DNA from: Rapana venosa
Lineage: Eukaryota > Mollusca > Gastropoda > Neogastropoda > Muricidae
Length of the DNA: 64,000 bases
Assembly (NCBI GenBank): GCA_028751875.1
Contig: CM054135.1
Coordinates: 11,224,631 to 11,288,630 of the forward strand
Direction of reading: 5' to 3'
Shown: in pieces, positions 11,561 through 23,228 of the stretch
How the letters are laid out: every line of letters starts with the position of its first letter
How positions within the stretch are numbered: the stretch's first letter is position 1
Notes under the pieces: model-generated
Database searches by the model: none
The model's input: the letters and a program-made list of their open reading frames with translations, nothing else
What the model was told of the DNA's origin: nothing
Translations under genes and position numbers: made by a program

Positions 11561-12392
11561 GTGGCTAAGGCTTGTTTTAGAAGTAAAATGTGATGCATTT
11601 TTCCAGAAAAGAACAGTTAAATAAGTCAGTATTTTGGGGGAGAAAGTACATCGCCCAGCTTTGCAAAACTTAGATGATACTTTGCTGAAACTAGACTGAG
11701 TTGTAAAGTCCTGTTGTTGCTCCTGGTATTTCTTTACCACTGGCTCTGTGTATCACAGGAGCTAGATAGTCATGCTGTTATGGCGATTTGCCAGACAGTC
11801 ACATTTCTATCTTTATTGAATTGGGGTTTCCCATCCGCCCCCAACCTACCCTCTACAGACCCTTGTATGTCTACCCCACCCCATAAATCAACAAATGTTT
11901 TATTATTCCTGCCACATTTTCTTCTGTCCATGTAATTCATAAGGGGATTGCAGGAGAGATGCAAGTTTTAGAGTTTTTTCTTGATGAGCCTGCATTAGAG
12001 TTTCATTTGACCTCTGTTAAACAGCCAGACAAGTCTTTCTGTTGTTACAGTTTTTGACTTGGCAACATCACTTTGAACTGAGGGAGATCTGTTAAGCCAC
12101 AGTTGTTTGTCAGAAGAACAGATTTGTTCCTGTGTGCATGGCACAGAGTGCAAAATTCCTGAGGATTACTGGTCTATGAGTCACACGCCCACCCAGACAA
12201 CCAGAGATCCTGGACTGAAGTCCACTCAAAGCTGAACCTTTCTCCCATCCACCTGACCTTGAGTGGGGGTCAGGAGGCCTGCCCTTTGGAGGAGATGATA
12301 AACTACAGTCCCATGCGCAACATGCATGTAGCACATTACGGCAATGGGAGATTTGCCCACAGATAAGTTCTGTAAAAAATAGTTGCTGTCAT
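11561..12392. other. Intron 3 sequence, no gene seen
   Basis: No exon-like frame is seen. A stretch at about 12170-12360 (GAGGCCTGCCCTTTGGAGG and flanks) has the look of a further degraded SINE, but I have no second copy in the window to prove it. Confidence 0.5.
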
Positions 12393-12414
12393 GAGAAAAC
12401 ATTCATCATCAGCA

Positions 12415-14502
12415 TCAGTCCCGTGACCTTGGCGGTCGTGGAGGAGACACGAAAGACGATGCCGTGGTAAGCCTCCTCCATCCATCTCGGTCCTCGGCTC
12501 TGCGCAGTAGTGCCGAGTCATTCATCCTGGTCCATTCTCTGATGTTGTCCATCCATGACTTGTTCTGTCTTCCCCTCTTTCTGCCACCTTGGAGTGTTCC
12601 CTGCAGTACTGTTTTGGGCAGAGTGTTGTGGCGGGTGACGTGACCGAACCATGTCAGCTTTTTCTTCTTGACGATGGTGAGAAGGGGTTCCTGTGGACCT
12701 GCCAGCCGTGTTATTTGACTCTTGACAAATTCATTGGTCTTTCGTTCTCTCCAGGATATGCCCAGCAGTTTTCTATGGCATTTTGTTTCAAATGACTGGA
12801 TTCGCTTTGCTGTTTCAGCAGTCAATGTCCACTTTTCACTTCCGTACAGCAGGATAGTCTGAATTAGGGCTTTGTAGAGCTTTAGTTTGATTGGGAAACT
12901 GATCTCTTTACCTTTCCATATGGTGGTGATTTTTGTCATGGAAGATGTTGCCATGGCTAGTCTGACTTTGATTTCTGTCGTCGATCGCCTGTCCTTTGTG
13001 AGTGTAGCGCCAAGGTATTTAAAAGCATCTACCTCCTCCAGTTGCTGGCCGTTCATGTAAATTTTAGCAGTGGCATTGCTCGTGCTGTTCACAAGTACTT
13101 TACTTTTCTCCGAGCTCACCTCCATCCTATATGCTCCAGCTCTGTTCCCAAGTCTGGTCGTAAGATCTTGCAGCTCTGAGTTACTTCCGCCCATGAGGTC
13201 AATGTCATCGGCAAACCGCAAGTTGTTGAGGGGTCTGCCGCCAATGGAGATGGTAGATTTGAAGTCATGGAGGGTCTCTCTCATAATGTTTTCCAAGAAC
13301 AGATTAAACAGGACTGGAGATAACAGGCATCCTTGTTGGACCCCAACTGTGGTTTTGAAGTAGTCTCCGACCTGATTGTTCAGAAGGACTGCACTGCTTG
13401 CGGTGTTGTGTAGTGCTTGAATGGTTTGCACTAGTCCTTCTTCAATGCCAAACATTCTGAGGACCTACCACAGGCATTCGTGCCATACTCTGTTGAAAGC
13501 CTTCTTGAAGTTGATGAAGTTGTGGAACAGGTCTCTCTGATGTTGAAGATGTTTTTCCATCAGGATGTGGCAGTTAAAAATCTGTTCGATTGTGCTCCTG
13601 CCTGCCCTGAACCCAGCTTGTTCCTCTGCAAGGTGTTCTTCTGCCTCCTTTTTGAGTCGATTCAAAATAACTTTGAGCATGATCTTGCTGGCGTGGCTGA
13701 TGAGGCTGATTGTTCTATAGTTTTGGCATTGGCGTAAATTCCCCTTCTTGGGCAGGGGTATGATGAGTGATTGTGTCCATTCTGTTGGCCACTGTTTTGT
13801 CTCCCAAATCTTCTGACAGATAGCTGTAACATGTGTGATGACTGTTTCGCCACCATGCTTGAGCAGCTCTGCTGGTATGTTGTCTGCTCCTGGGGACTTT
13901 CCTACTGGTAAACTGCAGATGGCTTCTTCCACTTCTTCCCTCAGTATAGGTAATGGCGAGGGTACTCTTGATGTTGCTGCTTCCTCTTCTATTATGCTAT
14001 TGTCAGGTTGGATTGGGTAGTTGTATAGTTCTTGACAATACTCAGACCACCTGTTCAATGCAGCTGAGCTTTCTGTGAGGAGGTTTCCGGAGCTGTCTTC
14101 AATGACTGATGATTTGGTTTGAAGTGGTTTTGTGAGTTTCTTCAGGGTGTCGTATGCGTTTTTACTGTTGCCCACTTTCATGCTTTTTTCGATCTCATCA
14201 CATTGATCACTGATCCACTTCTCTCTGGCCTTTAACATTGACTTCTTCACAAGATTGTTGGCCTCCCAGTATTCTTTAGGGTTGGAAGACTTGGTTGGTT
14301 TCAGTGCTCTTCTTGTATCGCAGAGGTCCAAGATGTCATTGGTAGTCCATGGCTGGTGTTTATTCCTCTGACGACCGAGTACCTCCTCTGCTGTTTCTCG
14401 GACTGCCTCATTAAAGTTGTTGGTGAGGCCATTGATGTCATTGTCCAGGAGGGTTAGTGCCGCAAAACGTCCCGCCAAGCTTAGCTTGGAAGATCTCGAC
14501 AT
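12415..14502 (-). pseudogene. LINE reverse transcriptase, one stop codon
   Basis: The frame reads through reverse transcriptase from the finger region (PAELLKHGG, IIPLPKKGNLRQCQNYRTIS) to palm motif A (INFKKAFNRVWHECLW), GVQQGCLLSPVLFNLF and the catalytic FADD box (LRFADDIDL), then the thumb (FKYLGATLTKD) and the C-terminal WFGHVTRHN / GGRKRGRQNKSW tail. One in-frame TAG at 13465-13467 splits the frame just after motif A. Both parts are in the same frame, so this is a single premature stop. The FADD catalytic residues are intact. The element is presumably immobile. Confidence 0.85.
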
Positions 14503-15165
14503 ATGGATCTTTCAGTTTGTCCACGTCAAATTTGATACGTGGGTTTGCAGGATGTTTGTTTTTCTTCAGCTTCATTTTGAATACCAGCAGCACAAGGTCG
14601 TGGTCGCTGCCTATGTCAGCTCCAGGGTAGGTTCTTGTTCTGGCTCTGTTGATGCTGGATTTGAAGCGCCGTGGTGTTAAGATAAAATCTATTTGGTTAT
14701 GGATCTTGCCGTTTGGCGCATGCCAGGTTGTCCTCCTTGACTGCTTGTGGGGATAGAGGGTATTGGCAATGGTAAGTCTGTGGGTGCAGGCAAACTCCAG
14801 CAGACGTAGTCCCCTGTCGTTGGTCCCTCCAGTTCCAAAGTGACCAACTGTTCCGGCCCATTGGTTGTAAGAGTCAGGACCTACTTTGGCGTTAAAATCC
14901 CCTTGAATGATGATGATGTCTTTCTTGGGTATCTTCATAATGGTCTCTTCAAGATCTTCGTAAAATTCTTCTACTTCTTCATCTGCATGGTCAGATGATG
15001 GTGCATAGATTTGTATGATGGTGATGTTCTTGGGCTTGGCCAACACCCAGATGCTGATAATCCTGCTGGAAGCCGGTGTACAGCTGATAATGCACCCCAC
15101 TACTTCCTTTCTGACAATAAATGCCACTCCATGTTGGTGGTGTTTCTCTTGACCACTGTACCAGA
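14438..15165 (-). pseudogene. LINE endonuclease domain, truncated
   Basis: This has endonuclease/exonuclease/phosphatase-fold features in order: HGVAFIVRKEV, IIQIYAPSSD, IIIQGDFNAKVG, the NDRGLRLLEF block, WHAPNGKIHNQIDFI, and GADIGSDHDLVLLVF with the catalytic SDH. The N-terminal WNVRT block is missing through 5' truncation. It is one frame out from the downstream reverse transcriptase and overlaps it at 14438-14502, so a frameshift lies there. The first codons of the open frame (before YSGQEKHHQ) come from flanking intron. Confidence 0.8.
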
Positions 15166-15183
15166 TCATACACAGAGAGAAAA

Positions 15184-16980
15184 TGTAATCTAACTGCAAG
15201 TAAAGCGTAAATGATCGTGTTACAAAAAAGGATGAAAAATGAGGCCAGAGAAAGTTGAAAACTGTTTTAATCTGAAAGCTTTGTTATCATTTTCAGGTTG
15301 TTGTTTGAATATTACAGGAATTACGGCTGAATTATGCAACCTTAACTAAGATTACCAACAAATATGATAATATACATTACAAATTAATTGGTGTAAAATG
15401 TCCGTCATGTTACCTTTTAGATTGATTTCCACAAAAATAAATTTTGTATTAATGCAGAAATAGTGGTGGAGGAAAAACAAGTGCAGGTAGCCACTTTCAA
15501 CTTCTCAATCATTTTAAAACGATTTAATAAAGATTCAATTTTTCCAAAAAATGCCAGAAAACTAAATCTTGTAATGACAGCATTGTATGCATTTTTGAAT
15601 AAGACCCATGCCTGTGGCCTGACCTGACTTGAGTTTTCCTGGATGAGACTTCTTCAGAGGTCCTGGCAGTGATTGAAGCTTCACCTACTGTGGTACCTTA
15701 CGGCAAGACATTTTTCAGAATTTAGAAGTTTCAATCGCATTTACAAGAATATTTGATAATCCTGTGGCCTGTGAAAGCTGCCATCGAAAGTATATGATAA
15801 AAAGAAAAAGAAAATGTGCTTAAAAAATATGTTACACACAAAACATAAATAGGAGAAAGGAAACACGTAGCGAATCTTTGTGCCTTATGTTTGGGGATCC
15901 TACTGAAAGGATGAAGGGAGGCCATGTGTTTGTATCCAGCCCACTGATCAATCTTAGCTAGAGGAAAACCCAAACTTTGCCATACACTTATGGTGCAAGC
16001 ACAGGCAAGATAAATTTGGAGAGAAAAAAATGGCCAACACCTGGATCTACAAGAGGTACAGTTTCCCACGTGATCACATAAAGTATTACTGCAGAAATAG
16101 TAGTGGAGGAAAAGAAGTTCAGGTAACCATTTACGACTTCTTAATCATTTTGAAAATGATTTATCAAAGATTCAATTAAAAAACAACACTGATTTGCACC
16201 CAGGGGCCTACACAGGCCATAGTTATTAGAGCTTAAAATAGCTTGCAATGTCATCAATGAAGTAACTGCTAGTTGATTCACCTGCAAAGAGGACTGGTTG
16301 GTAACACTTGAGCTTAGAAAAGAGCTATGGTTTAAATCGAATTGTAACATGTTTTGAGGATACCATGAGATTGTTGCAATCAATGGGTTTTTTTAATCAA
16401 CTGTAAATTTTTGAGTCATCCTAAAATCTGAGCAAAATAAATAGAAATGTTTATTTGGAGCACTCCAATATAAGAATAGTTCATGTGTGTCATAGTTCCA
16501 AAACAGGAGGAGTCAAAAGTAGTTCCTTGTATGGAACAACACATGTTGCTTGCTAGATGCCCATAAATTACGAAAGATTTTAGATAAAATGTGTGGAGAT
16601 AACACTTTTTTTCATTGCCAGTATTCAGGGGTAGCATTTTTAATTGGCATGGAATTTTTATTGCTCTGTATTTGGTTTTTCTAAAAAAGGAAAACAAGGT
16701 GTTAGTGGCCCACTTTTCCATGTCACAAATGGGAGTCTACCACCATGCAATTTCAGCATTAAAATATTACGTTTTTTACATTTAAAAAAACCATGACACA
16801 CAATAACCAGCACTGATTTGTACTGATAGAAACAATTAATTTAGGTGTGAGGATCAAAACAGATTCACAATTGATTTGTAATAAGAACAGATTTCAGCTT
16901 TAATTTTGTGACCCTACCGTCATTAATCCAGGGCTCAGGAGAGTGCCCCCCACATGAGGCAAAAATGCACAGGACAAGTT
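15184..16980. other. Intron 3 interior with a diverged direct repeat
   Basis: No coding signal is seen. Two related blocks of about 95 bp, at 15448-15545 and 16088-16188 in the same orientation, share GCAGAAATAGTGGTGGAGGA-type sequence, a CAGGTAACCA block and AAAGATTCAATT. They may be remnants of one repeat family or a small duplication. Confidence 0.6.
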
Positions 16981-16986
16981 TTTATA

Positions 16987-17070
<84 letters not shown>
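16987..17070. repeat. (TCTA)n then (TA)n compound microsatellite
   Basis: About nine TCTA units are followed by roughly 20 TA units in intron 3. It is prone to slippage and cruciform formation. Confidence 0.95.
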
Positions 17071-17073
<3 letters not shown>

Positions 17074-17814
17074 AGACAGATATTGTATCTGTAACTGACT
17101 TTTGTGGAATCTCAACACTTTGCTCATCTTTTTGGCATTTTCTGCTCTCTCTTTGATACTTATCCTTACGGTTTTTTTTGTCTGTCGGTGCTGGTGTTTT
17201 GTTATTTTTCTGCCACAGGTTTCCTTTTCCTTATCATTTGTCATTGTTGTCTTTCTGTTTTTATTATGCCAGCCATTTCTTTCTCCTCTCTACACCGGCA
17301 TCTCGCCCAGCCCATTTTCCCCCCTTTTTTATGAAGCTGAGTGGTTCATTCAGCCACACTAACTGAAACAGCACTTGCTGCAGTTACATGATGATGCTGT
17401 GTGTCAAGTCTAAGCCATGGTTAGCATCAAACTTGAAAGAAATGTCAGTGGTGTTACCTTCCTGTCAGTAGTGAGACCAAATTGACTGTAACAAGACTGA
17501 CGGTAACACGACTGAGAGAAATAACTTAAAAAAATTTGCTGCACCTACTTTTTGGAGTTCGGCTAAAATTTCAGATGATTATTGCATTGCTCCTAAAACC
17601 ACACAACACAAATGGATTGTTTTTGTTGCACATTCAGTTTTGTGCTTTAACAAACACCTGGTAACATGACTGACACACTTTAAAAGCACATCCCCTTACC
17701 TTTGAAACACAACCATCCCCAAAATAGCAGGGCATGGAGAAATGGCCGCCATTTTCACCCATGCAGGCCAAGAGGAGAAGGAAAGTAGCCTAACCGTTGG
17801 AGAGCAAAATGTTT

Positions 17815-18165
17815 CGAATTGTATTCTTTCTATTCGAGGATAATGGAATAAGCACTTATGTGCTTTTTTACATCAAGTCCCCGCGTGTATGCAGTATTGT
17901 AAATTCTGTCATCTGTTCCCACCGGCACACAATAGCTTACTCTTACAAAAAGCAGAACAGGATTTAACGTGTGCGCAAGATGTTCTGCGTGCGTTCGCAC
18001 ACGGGAACTCGGTTTATAGTCTCATCCGAAGGACTTTTGGGATAGAGTGGAGTCTGCACTGATGTTAACTCCAGGGGAAAATATCCCCTTGAACGGGAAT
18101 CGAACCCGGGTCGTCAGATTGCAAGCGCAATGTTCTGACCACTAGACTATCTGGCCCCCGAATTG
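17815..18165 (-). mobile_element. SINE-A, full-length antisense copy with TSD
   Basis: The element proper is 17822-18158 (337 bp), flanked by the direct repeat CGAATTG at 17815-17821 and 18159-18165. Read on the minus strand it begins with a tRNA-like head containing an A-box-like TAGTCTAGTGG and a perfect B-box GGTTCGATTCC near 18101-18111. A body with the ACTCGGTTTATAG block follows, and then the shared 3' tail (AAAAAAGCACATAAGTGCTT, ATTATCCTCGAATAGAAAGA). The acceptor stem does not pair, so it is not a functional tRNA gene. This copy defines the family called SINE-A here. Confidence 0.85.
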
Positions 18166-18239
18166 CATGCTGTGTCTGTTATAACTGTAGTCTTTCTTGT
18201 TGAAGTAACACTTACACTTAACACTTAATTCTCTCTGTG

Positions 18240-19760
18240 CCAGGAGGCACACAAGGCTTGAAGATCATTCCTCCACTGGTTCCGGTCTGCAGCTGTGCGT
18301 CGTGCGGCGTTCCACGTGCTCCAGCCTGCGCCGTTCCGCTCTACTTCTACCATTCGTCGCCATGTTTTGGGGCGTCCCCTTTTCCTTCTCCCTTAAGGTG
18401 TCCATCCGAGGGCAACAGCACAGATGTCACTCCTGTCTTTTCTTAGGACATGTCCGATCCAGTTCCATCTCTGTCTTCTAATCTCCTGGCTGATTTTTTC
18501 TGCTCCTGCTATTTCCAAGACTGTCTTGTCGGATATGTGTTCTTGCCATCGGATCTTGAAGATCCTCCTCAGACATTTGGTTTGAAAAATGTCTAGTTTC
18601 TCTTCTTCTCCTTTCGTTAATTTCCAGGTCTCACATCCGTAGAGAAGAACTGACAAAACAAGGCTCCTGAAAAGGGATGCTTCGGTTTTTCTGCTGATGT
18701 CTCCCATTTGCCAGATGTTGGATAATCATTTCATCTGCGCACTGGCCAGTGCTACTCTCTTCTTGATGTCTGCTGTTCCTCCTCCGTCTTTGGTGACGTT
18801 TGCTCCGAGATAGGTGAAGTTCTCCACCTCTTCAACTTCTTGATATCCAACCCCCAGACCGTCGATGTTCCTGCTGTTTACTTTTATGGCTTTGCACTTC
18901 TGTCCATTCAGCTTGAGTCCAACCTTTGCTGCGTTGTCTTCCAGTCTTTTAGTTTTGTGTTGTAGATGGTTCATGGTTGATGAAAGGAGGGCGATGTCGT
19001 CTGCAAAGTCAAGGTCTTCTAACATGTTCATGAAGTCCCATCTTATCCCAGTTCTCTCGCCTTCCACTGTTCTTCTCATCACCCAGTCTATCACGAGAAG
19101 GAAGAGGAATCCTGACATGCAGCATCCCTGTTTCACCCCGGTAATCACTGGGAACCAGTCTGTTGTTTCGTTGTCAACAATGACGGAGCACTGAAAGTCC
19201 TCGTACATTGTCTTGACTATCTGGATGAGTTTCTGTGGGATTCCATACTGACGCATGATGATCCAGAGACTGTCTCGGTGTATGGAGTCAAAGGCCTTTT
19301 CAAAGTCAATGAAGTGTATGTACAGTGTCGCGTTCCATTCGTTGACTTGTTCCAAGATGTTCCTGAGTATAAATATTTGGCTGACAGTTCCCCTCCCCTT
19401 TCGAAATCCAGCTTGTTCCTTTCTGAGAGATGCGTCTACTCCCTCTTGTATTCTGTTGATGAGGATCTTGCTGGCCAAGGGTAGTAGTGTAATCCCACGC
19501 CAGTTTCCACACTCCTGAAGATTTCCTTTCTTTGGAACCTTGCATATGAGTCCTTTCATCCACTGTGTTGGTACTGTCTCCTTTTCCCAGACGAGGTCAA
19601 AGATCCGTTTCAGTTCCTTGCTGGTCTGTTCAATGTCTGCTTTTAGCATCTCTGCTGTGATCTGGTCTGCTCCTGGTGCTTTTCCGTTCCTGAGGGTCTT
19701 CAGTGCTTTCTTGATTTCATGGTGGTTGGTTCTTCTGCTGAGAGCTAGTTCTTCACCTTC
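18240..19760 (-). pseudogene. Reverse transcriptase of the 18212-21404 LINE
   Basis: The frame contains VPKKGNLQECGNWRGITLL, RKEQAGFRKGRGTVSQIF, motif A as FIDFEKAFDSIHRDSLW, GVKQGCCMSGFLFLLVIDW, an intact LDFADDIALLSS box and FTYLGANVTKDGG. It ends in the WNWIGHVLRKDRS tail. A TGA at about 18726 and another stop at about 18393 interrupt the same frame, and the KRGRP tail continues to about 18240. The endonuclease region upstream (20491-21100) is broken into several frames. The element is presumably inactive. Confidence 0.8.
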
Positions 19761-20490
19761 CCCTGGTCATCTTTGGGTGGTTCATTCAGTGCATCCCTGT
19801 TGAGAATTCCTGGAAGTGTTTCTCTCCATCTCCTCAGCCTGGCCTCTTGATTCTTTAGCAGCTCCCCGTTCTTATTCTTCACTGCTTGCTGCTGTCTAGT
19901 GCCTTGGTTGTGAGCTGTTTCATAATCTGTACAGTTCTTTCTGTCTCCCATTCTCTGCATCTGCGCTCTCTCTGCTTTTTCTGACATCCTTCTCCTCTTG
20001 TCCTATCGTACGCTTCTTTTCACCTCCTTGTCTTTTTCTTGTATGCTTCCTTCATTCTGTTCTGTATCCTCTCCAAGTGTGTACTGTTGATTCTTGTCTG
20101 ATTGCTTCCTCTCATCGATCAGCTTCCAGCTGTTCTCACTGATCCATGTCTTGCTCTTCCCCTTCTGTAGCCAAGCACCTCTTCTGCTGATTTGATGTAG
20201 CGTTCTTCTGATGTTCCCACACCTCTTCTACATCTTCAGTTTCGGTTCTGTTCTCGTCGAGCTTGGTCTTCACTGCGTTGCAGAACTCTTCCTTATATCT
20301 TCATCCTTCAGTCGTTCAACCGTCCAGTCTTGTCTTGGTTTTGTTGTTGTTTCTGCGTGAGCTGAGTCGTAACTTGATCCTCGTCTTCACCAGGTAGTGG
20401 TCGCTTGTCAGCATCTGCTCCCTCTGTACTCGGCAGTCTTGTACTGATGATCTCCACTGTCCGCTGATCATAGGTGGTCAATTTGGTTTT

Positions 20491-21105
20491 TCACTCTTCC
20501 GTCCGCTGATGTCCATGTTGCTTGTGAATGTCTTTGTGTGGGAATAGAGTTCCTGTGATAACTAGTCCATTCAGCTGGCTAAACTCGCATAGTCTCTCTC
20601 CATTGTCGTTCTGTCTCCCAAGTCCATGAGTACCCCATTGTCCTTTCGTATCCAGTGTGTCATTTCCTAGTTTTGCGTTTAAGTCTCCCATGATGATGAT
20701 GATGCGTTCTTGTTGCACCCGTCCACTGTTTCCTGAGTTGTTGGTAGAACTGCTCTTTTCCTGGTCTTTCCCTCTCGATGTACACTTGTATGACTGTCAC
20801 CGTCGTATTTGGAGTAGAATCTTGCTATAATGATCCTCTTGTTGACTAGTGTCCATTCCATGAGAGACTTCACTGCGTCCTGACTCATCATGATGGCGAC
20901 TCCTCCCTCGTGTAGTTGTTCGTCTCCACTGTATATCACTGTCTGTCCTGATGCTAGCTTGATTTTTCCAGCTCCTGTCCACCTGCACTCCTGATTCCGA
21001 GAATGTCAGTTGGTATTCTGTCATCTCTCTCGCAATCTGTGCTGCTGCCCTCCTCTGTACATTGTTCTAACGTTCCAATGTCCGATGTTAAGGGTAGTTT
21101 TGGGG
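20491..21105 (-). pseudogene. Endonuclease remnant of the 18212-21404 LINE
   Basis: Blocks recognisable in shifting frames are [49 protein letters not shown] and [28 protein letters not shown]. Several frameshifts separate them. The GDxN catalytic motif is present. The C-terminal SDH portion (20380-20480) is not in a clean frame. Confidence 0.7.
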
Positions 21106-21904
21106 CTTGCAGAGGACCTTGTCGGACGGTGAGCTTCCCGCAGGCTTTCACCCATCGTTGTCATGATGCCAGTGCCGGCGATCCCCGCTCCCCCCAGGGC
21201 TTGATTAAAAGTGATGTTCATAGTTTCTGTAACTTTTGATTTTTTCCAGGAGTAGGTAGTTGGCCTTCTGCCCAACCCCCATACTTGGAGGGCCAGTGGT
21301 TTTCTGTCAGGGTGGCCTTCCCTTAGACTGCGTTGGTCCACGGTGCAATCTCCCATCCGCCACCCGGGAGACGCGCCTCTATGCCGTGCAGTCCCAGCGC
21401 GAGGTGTTGAAGTAACACCACTGACAAAAAAGTAATTAACATACTTTAACATCACCTCTTAACATAACACTGGCCTCAAACGGCTATTGCGATTTAAACA
21501 GCTTGAGTAAATAACTGGGACAATTTTGAAAATATGTTTTAACAAGCTGAGATACTTTTCAATTTTTTAGAGGCAAGGGAAGTTTAGCACTTTGTCCTGA
21601 AGACATCCATTTTTTGACACCCCTGTTTCCCTCTGCTTCATTTACTTCATGAAAAATAACAAATGACACAATTGGATTGTTGACATATGTAGTCTAGTTA
21701 TACTGTGGATTAGTTTAGACATAATCTTGTCTACTTTGCACTAACTGTTAGAAGTCATAATTTTATTAGATCTAGACAGATTGTTGATCCTTTTTGAAAC
21801 ACAGTCGTGTATGAAGTGGTATCAGTCTCTTTCTGGAGAAGCAGTTTAATGTTCATGGCTATTTTCATAAAGTTTTGCTGGATAACTTAGCTGCCCTGTT
21901 TTCA

Positions 21905-22185
21905 CTAGGAGACTGACTGTGTGGCGTCACTGACACGCTGAACCAGGACAGGCAGCAGTACTAACCACCAGTGAATGATCCAGCACAGTACATGTTTCCC
22001 CTCTGGTGGGTGACCTAGGGCAGCTTGATACCTAAAGACCTTTATAGCTGCTGATTCTGAATGTGTGGTGGAACAAGCCTGGATCAGGTTGTGTGCTGTA
22101 AGTGGACTTGGGGCAGCTGTATGGGATTCCAGTGTCATAGAGGATGAGGCCGCTGAACAACCTGTCTTACACATAAGTCATTAAA
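21905..22185 (+). mobile_element. 3' fragment of the long tRNA-headed element
   Basis: This resembles 22857-23020 in the same orientation (an AGCAGTAC..CCAGCAC..CCCCTCTGGTGGGTGACC block, then GGCAGCTTGATA). It is degenerate and lacks the head. It lies just upstream of the intact copy at 22255. Confidence 0.5.
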
Positions 22186-22239
22186 GACGTGACCATTACA
22201 TTTTGTCTTAGCATTAACAATTTGTTATTCATCATAACC

Positions 22240-23129
22240 TTCACTAATTTCACCAGCCGCCATGGCGCAGTGGTTAGCGCCTTGGGTTACGGACTGGAAG
22301 GTCGCGGGTTCGATTCCCATAAGAGTCATAGGGATTTTTCGGACTCCGGCCGGCTCCTACCCAGAGTGAGTGTGCTGTGGGCTCAGTGGGAACTGGGACC
22401 ACACATCGAGCTTCACCACTTTAACGATGCGAGTTTGAGAGTGTTGCTCAAATTACCTGACCAACACTGCAGGTGTCTGTATCTCTCGGGCCCCGGTTGA
22501 CGCCAGGGATATATTATGAAGTAGCGTAGAGTACAACCCATGTCAAGTAGTCTCAAAGCATATGCACTTCCACAGCAGCATAATTACGTCATCCTCATTG
22601 TCATTGATTATAATGCAATTAAAAAATTGCCTTCTGATTCGGTGTCCCATTTCTCTGGTCTCATGGTGACCTCAGATTCGTTTGCCCATACACTTCTGTG
22701 CTGTGGTGAGTTTGTGTCAAGCCTTTGGGGTTGGGGTTCGTGGGGTACGTCGTTGGAGGGATGTTGTGGTGGTTGCCACCTCGGTGGGGCAACTCACTCA
22801 GTCTAGCTCCGCGACTGAGCTAATACTGTCCGTTAGTAGGGGGCTTAGTAGGTGGTGTCCTGCGTATGTTAGCTCAGAACAGGCACCACTGAACAACCGC
22901 CAAAGTGACCCAGCAGCAGTGCAGGGCCCCTCTGGCTGGTGGCCCCACGGCGGCCTGATAGTGATTGGCTCCCTGTGGACCTCCGACTCTGGGGATGAGA
23001 CATAACAAATCTGGGTATGGCTGTGGCGGGGAGATTGGAATGAGCGGCATGGGAACAGCAGGACGGAGGACGTCACAGAAGATGAGGCAGCAAAAAAAGA
23101 AAAACAAAAAAACTTTCACTAATTTCACC
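22240..23129 (+). mobile_element. 860-bp tRNA-headed SINE-like element with 15-bp TSD
   Basis: The unit 22255-23114 is bracketed by identical TTCACTAATTTCACC at 22240-22254 and 23115-23129 and ends in an A-rich tail (23090-23113). The 5' head has a canonical RNA polymerase III A-box, TGGCGCAGTGG (22263-22273), and a perfect B-box, GGTTCGATTCC (22307-22317). Because one duplication encloses everything, the 860 bp most likely moved as a single unit. That is much longer than usual tRNA-derived SINEs of about 150-500 bp. A collinear antisense copy at 8108-8946 supports the same length. No protein-coding frame is conserved between the copies. Confidence 0.85.
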
Positions 23130-23228
23130 TTAACAAAATTAATTATATATTCAGGTGTTGTACTCTCTTGCCTGCCATATTTCTTCATTGATTTGTTTTT
23201 CAAATGCATTCTGTTGTGATTGTTTCAG

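Larger units (their letters stand above)
12400..15176 (-). mobile_element. RTE-like LINE, 5'-truncated, antisense in intron
   Basis: This non-LTR retrotransposon has an apurinic-type endonuclease followed by reverse transcriptase and a C-terminal tail. The 3' end lies near 12400 (GATGATGAATG just after the stop) and the 5' end near 15165-15176, within the endonuclease, so the N-terminal part is missing. A weak 7-bp candidate duplication, GAGAAAA, occurs at 12393-12399 and 15177-15183. The clade is not settled. The arrangement resembles the RTE-type endonuclease/reverse-transcriptase elements common in invertebrates. Confidence 0.85.
18198..21418 (-). mobile_element. RTE-like LINE, near full-length, antisense, 14-bp TSD
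   Basis: The element, 18212-21404, is bounded by identical TGTTGAAGTAACAC at 18198-18211 and 21405-21418, a clear target-site duplication. On the minus strand it begins with a GC-rich leader, then the endonuclease start (LNIGHWNVRTMYRGG near 21075), the GDLNAKLGN block near 20680, and reverse transcriptase from about 19700. It ends with a short tandem tail of TTAAGTG units at about 18212-18228. The element sits in intron 3 of the glycosyltransferase gene, opposite to its transcription. It is related to, but clearly distinct from, the LINE at 12400-15176. Confidence 0.9.

Noticed and set aside
12393..15183. GAGAAAA as target duplication of the first RTE-like LINE
   Set aside because: It is only 7 bp and low-complexity, and the 5' end of the element is uncertain; kept as a weak remark, not a firm boundary.
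17102..17366. Hydrophobic open frame resembling membrane segments
   Set aside because: It is T-rich intronic sequence beside a TA microsatellite, with several equally open overlapping frames and no splice sites.
18098..18158. tRNA gene on the minus strand
   Set aside because: The A- and B-boxes are present, but the acceptor stem does not pair, and the sequence is part of a 337-bp SINE with target duplications. The same applies to the heads at 22258-22330 and 43460-43525.
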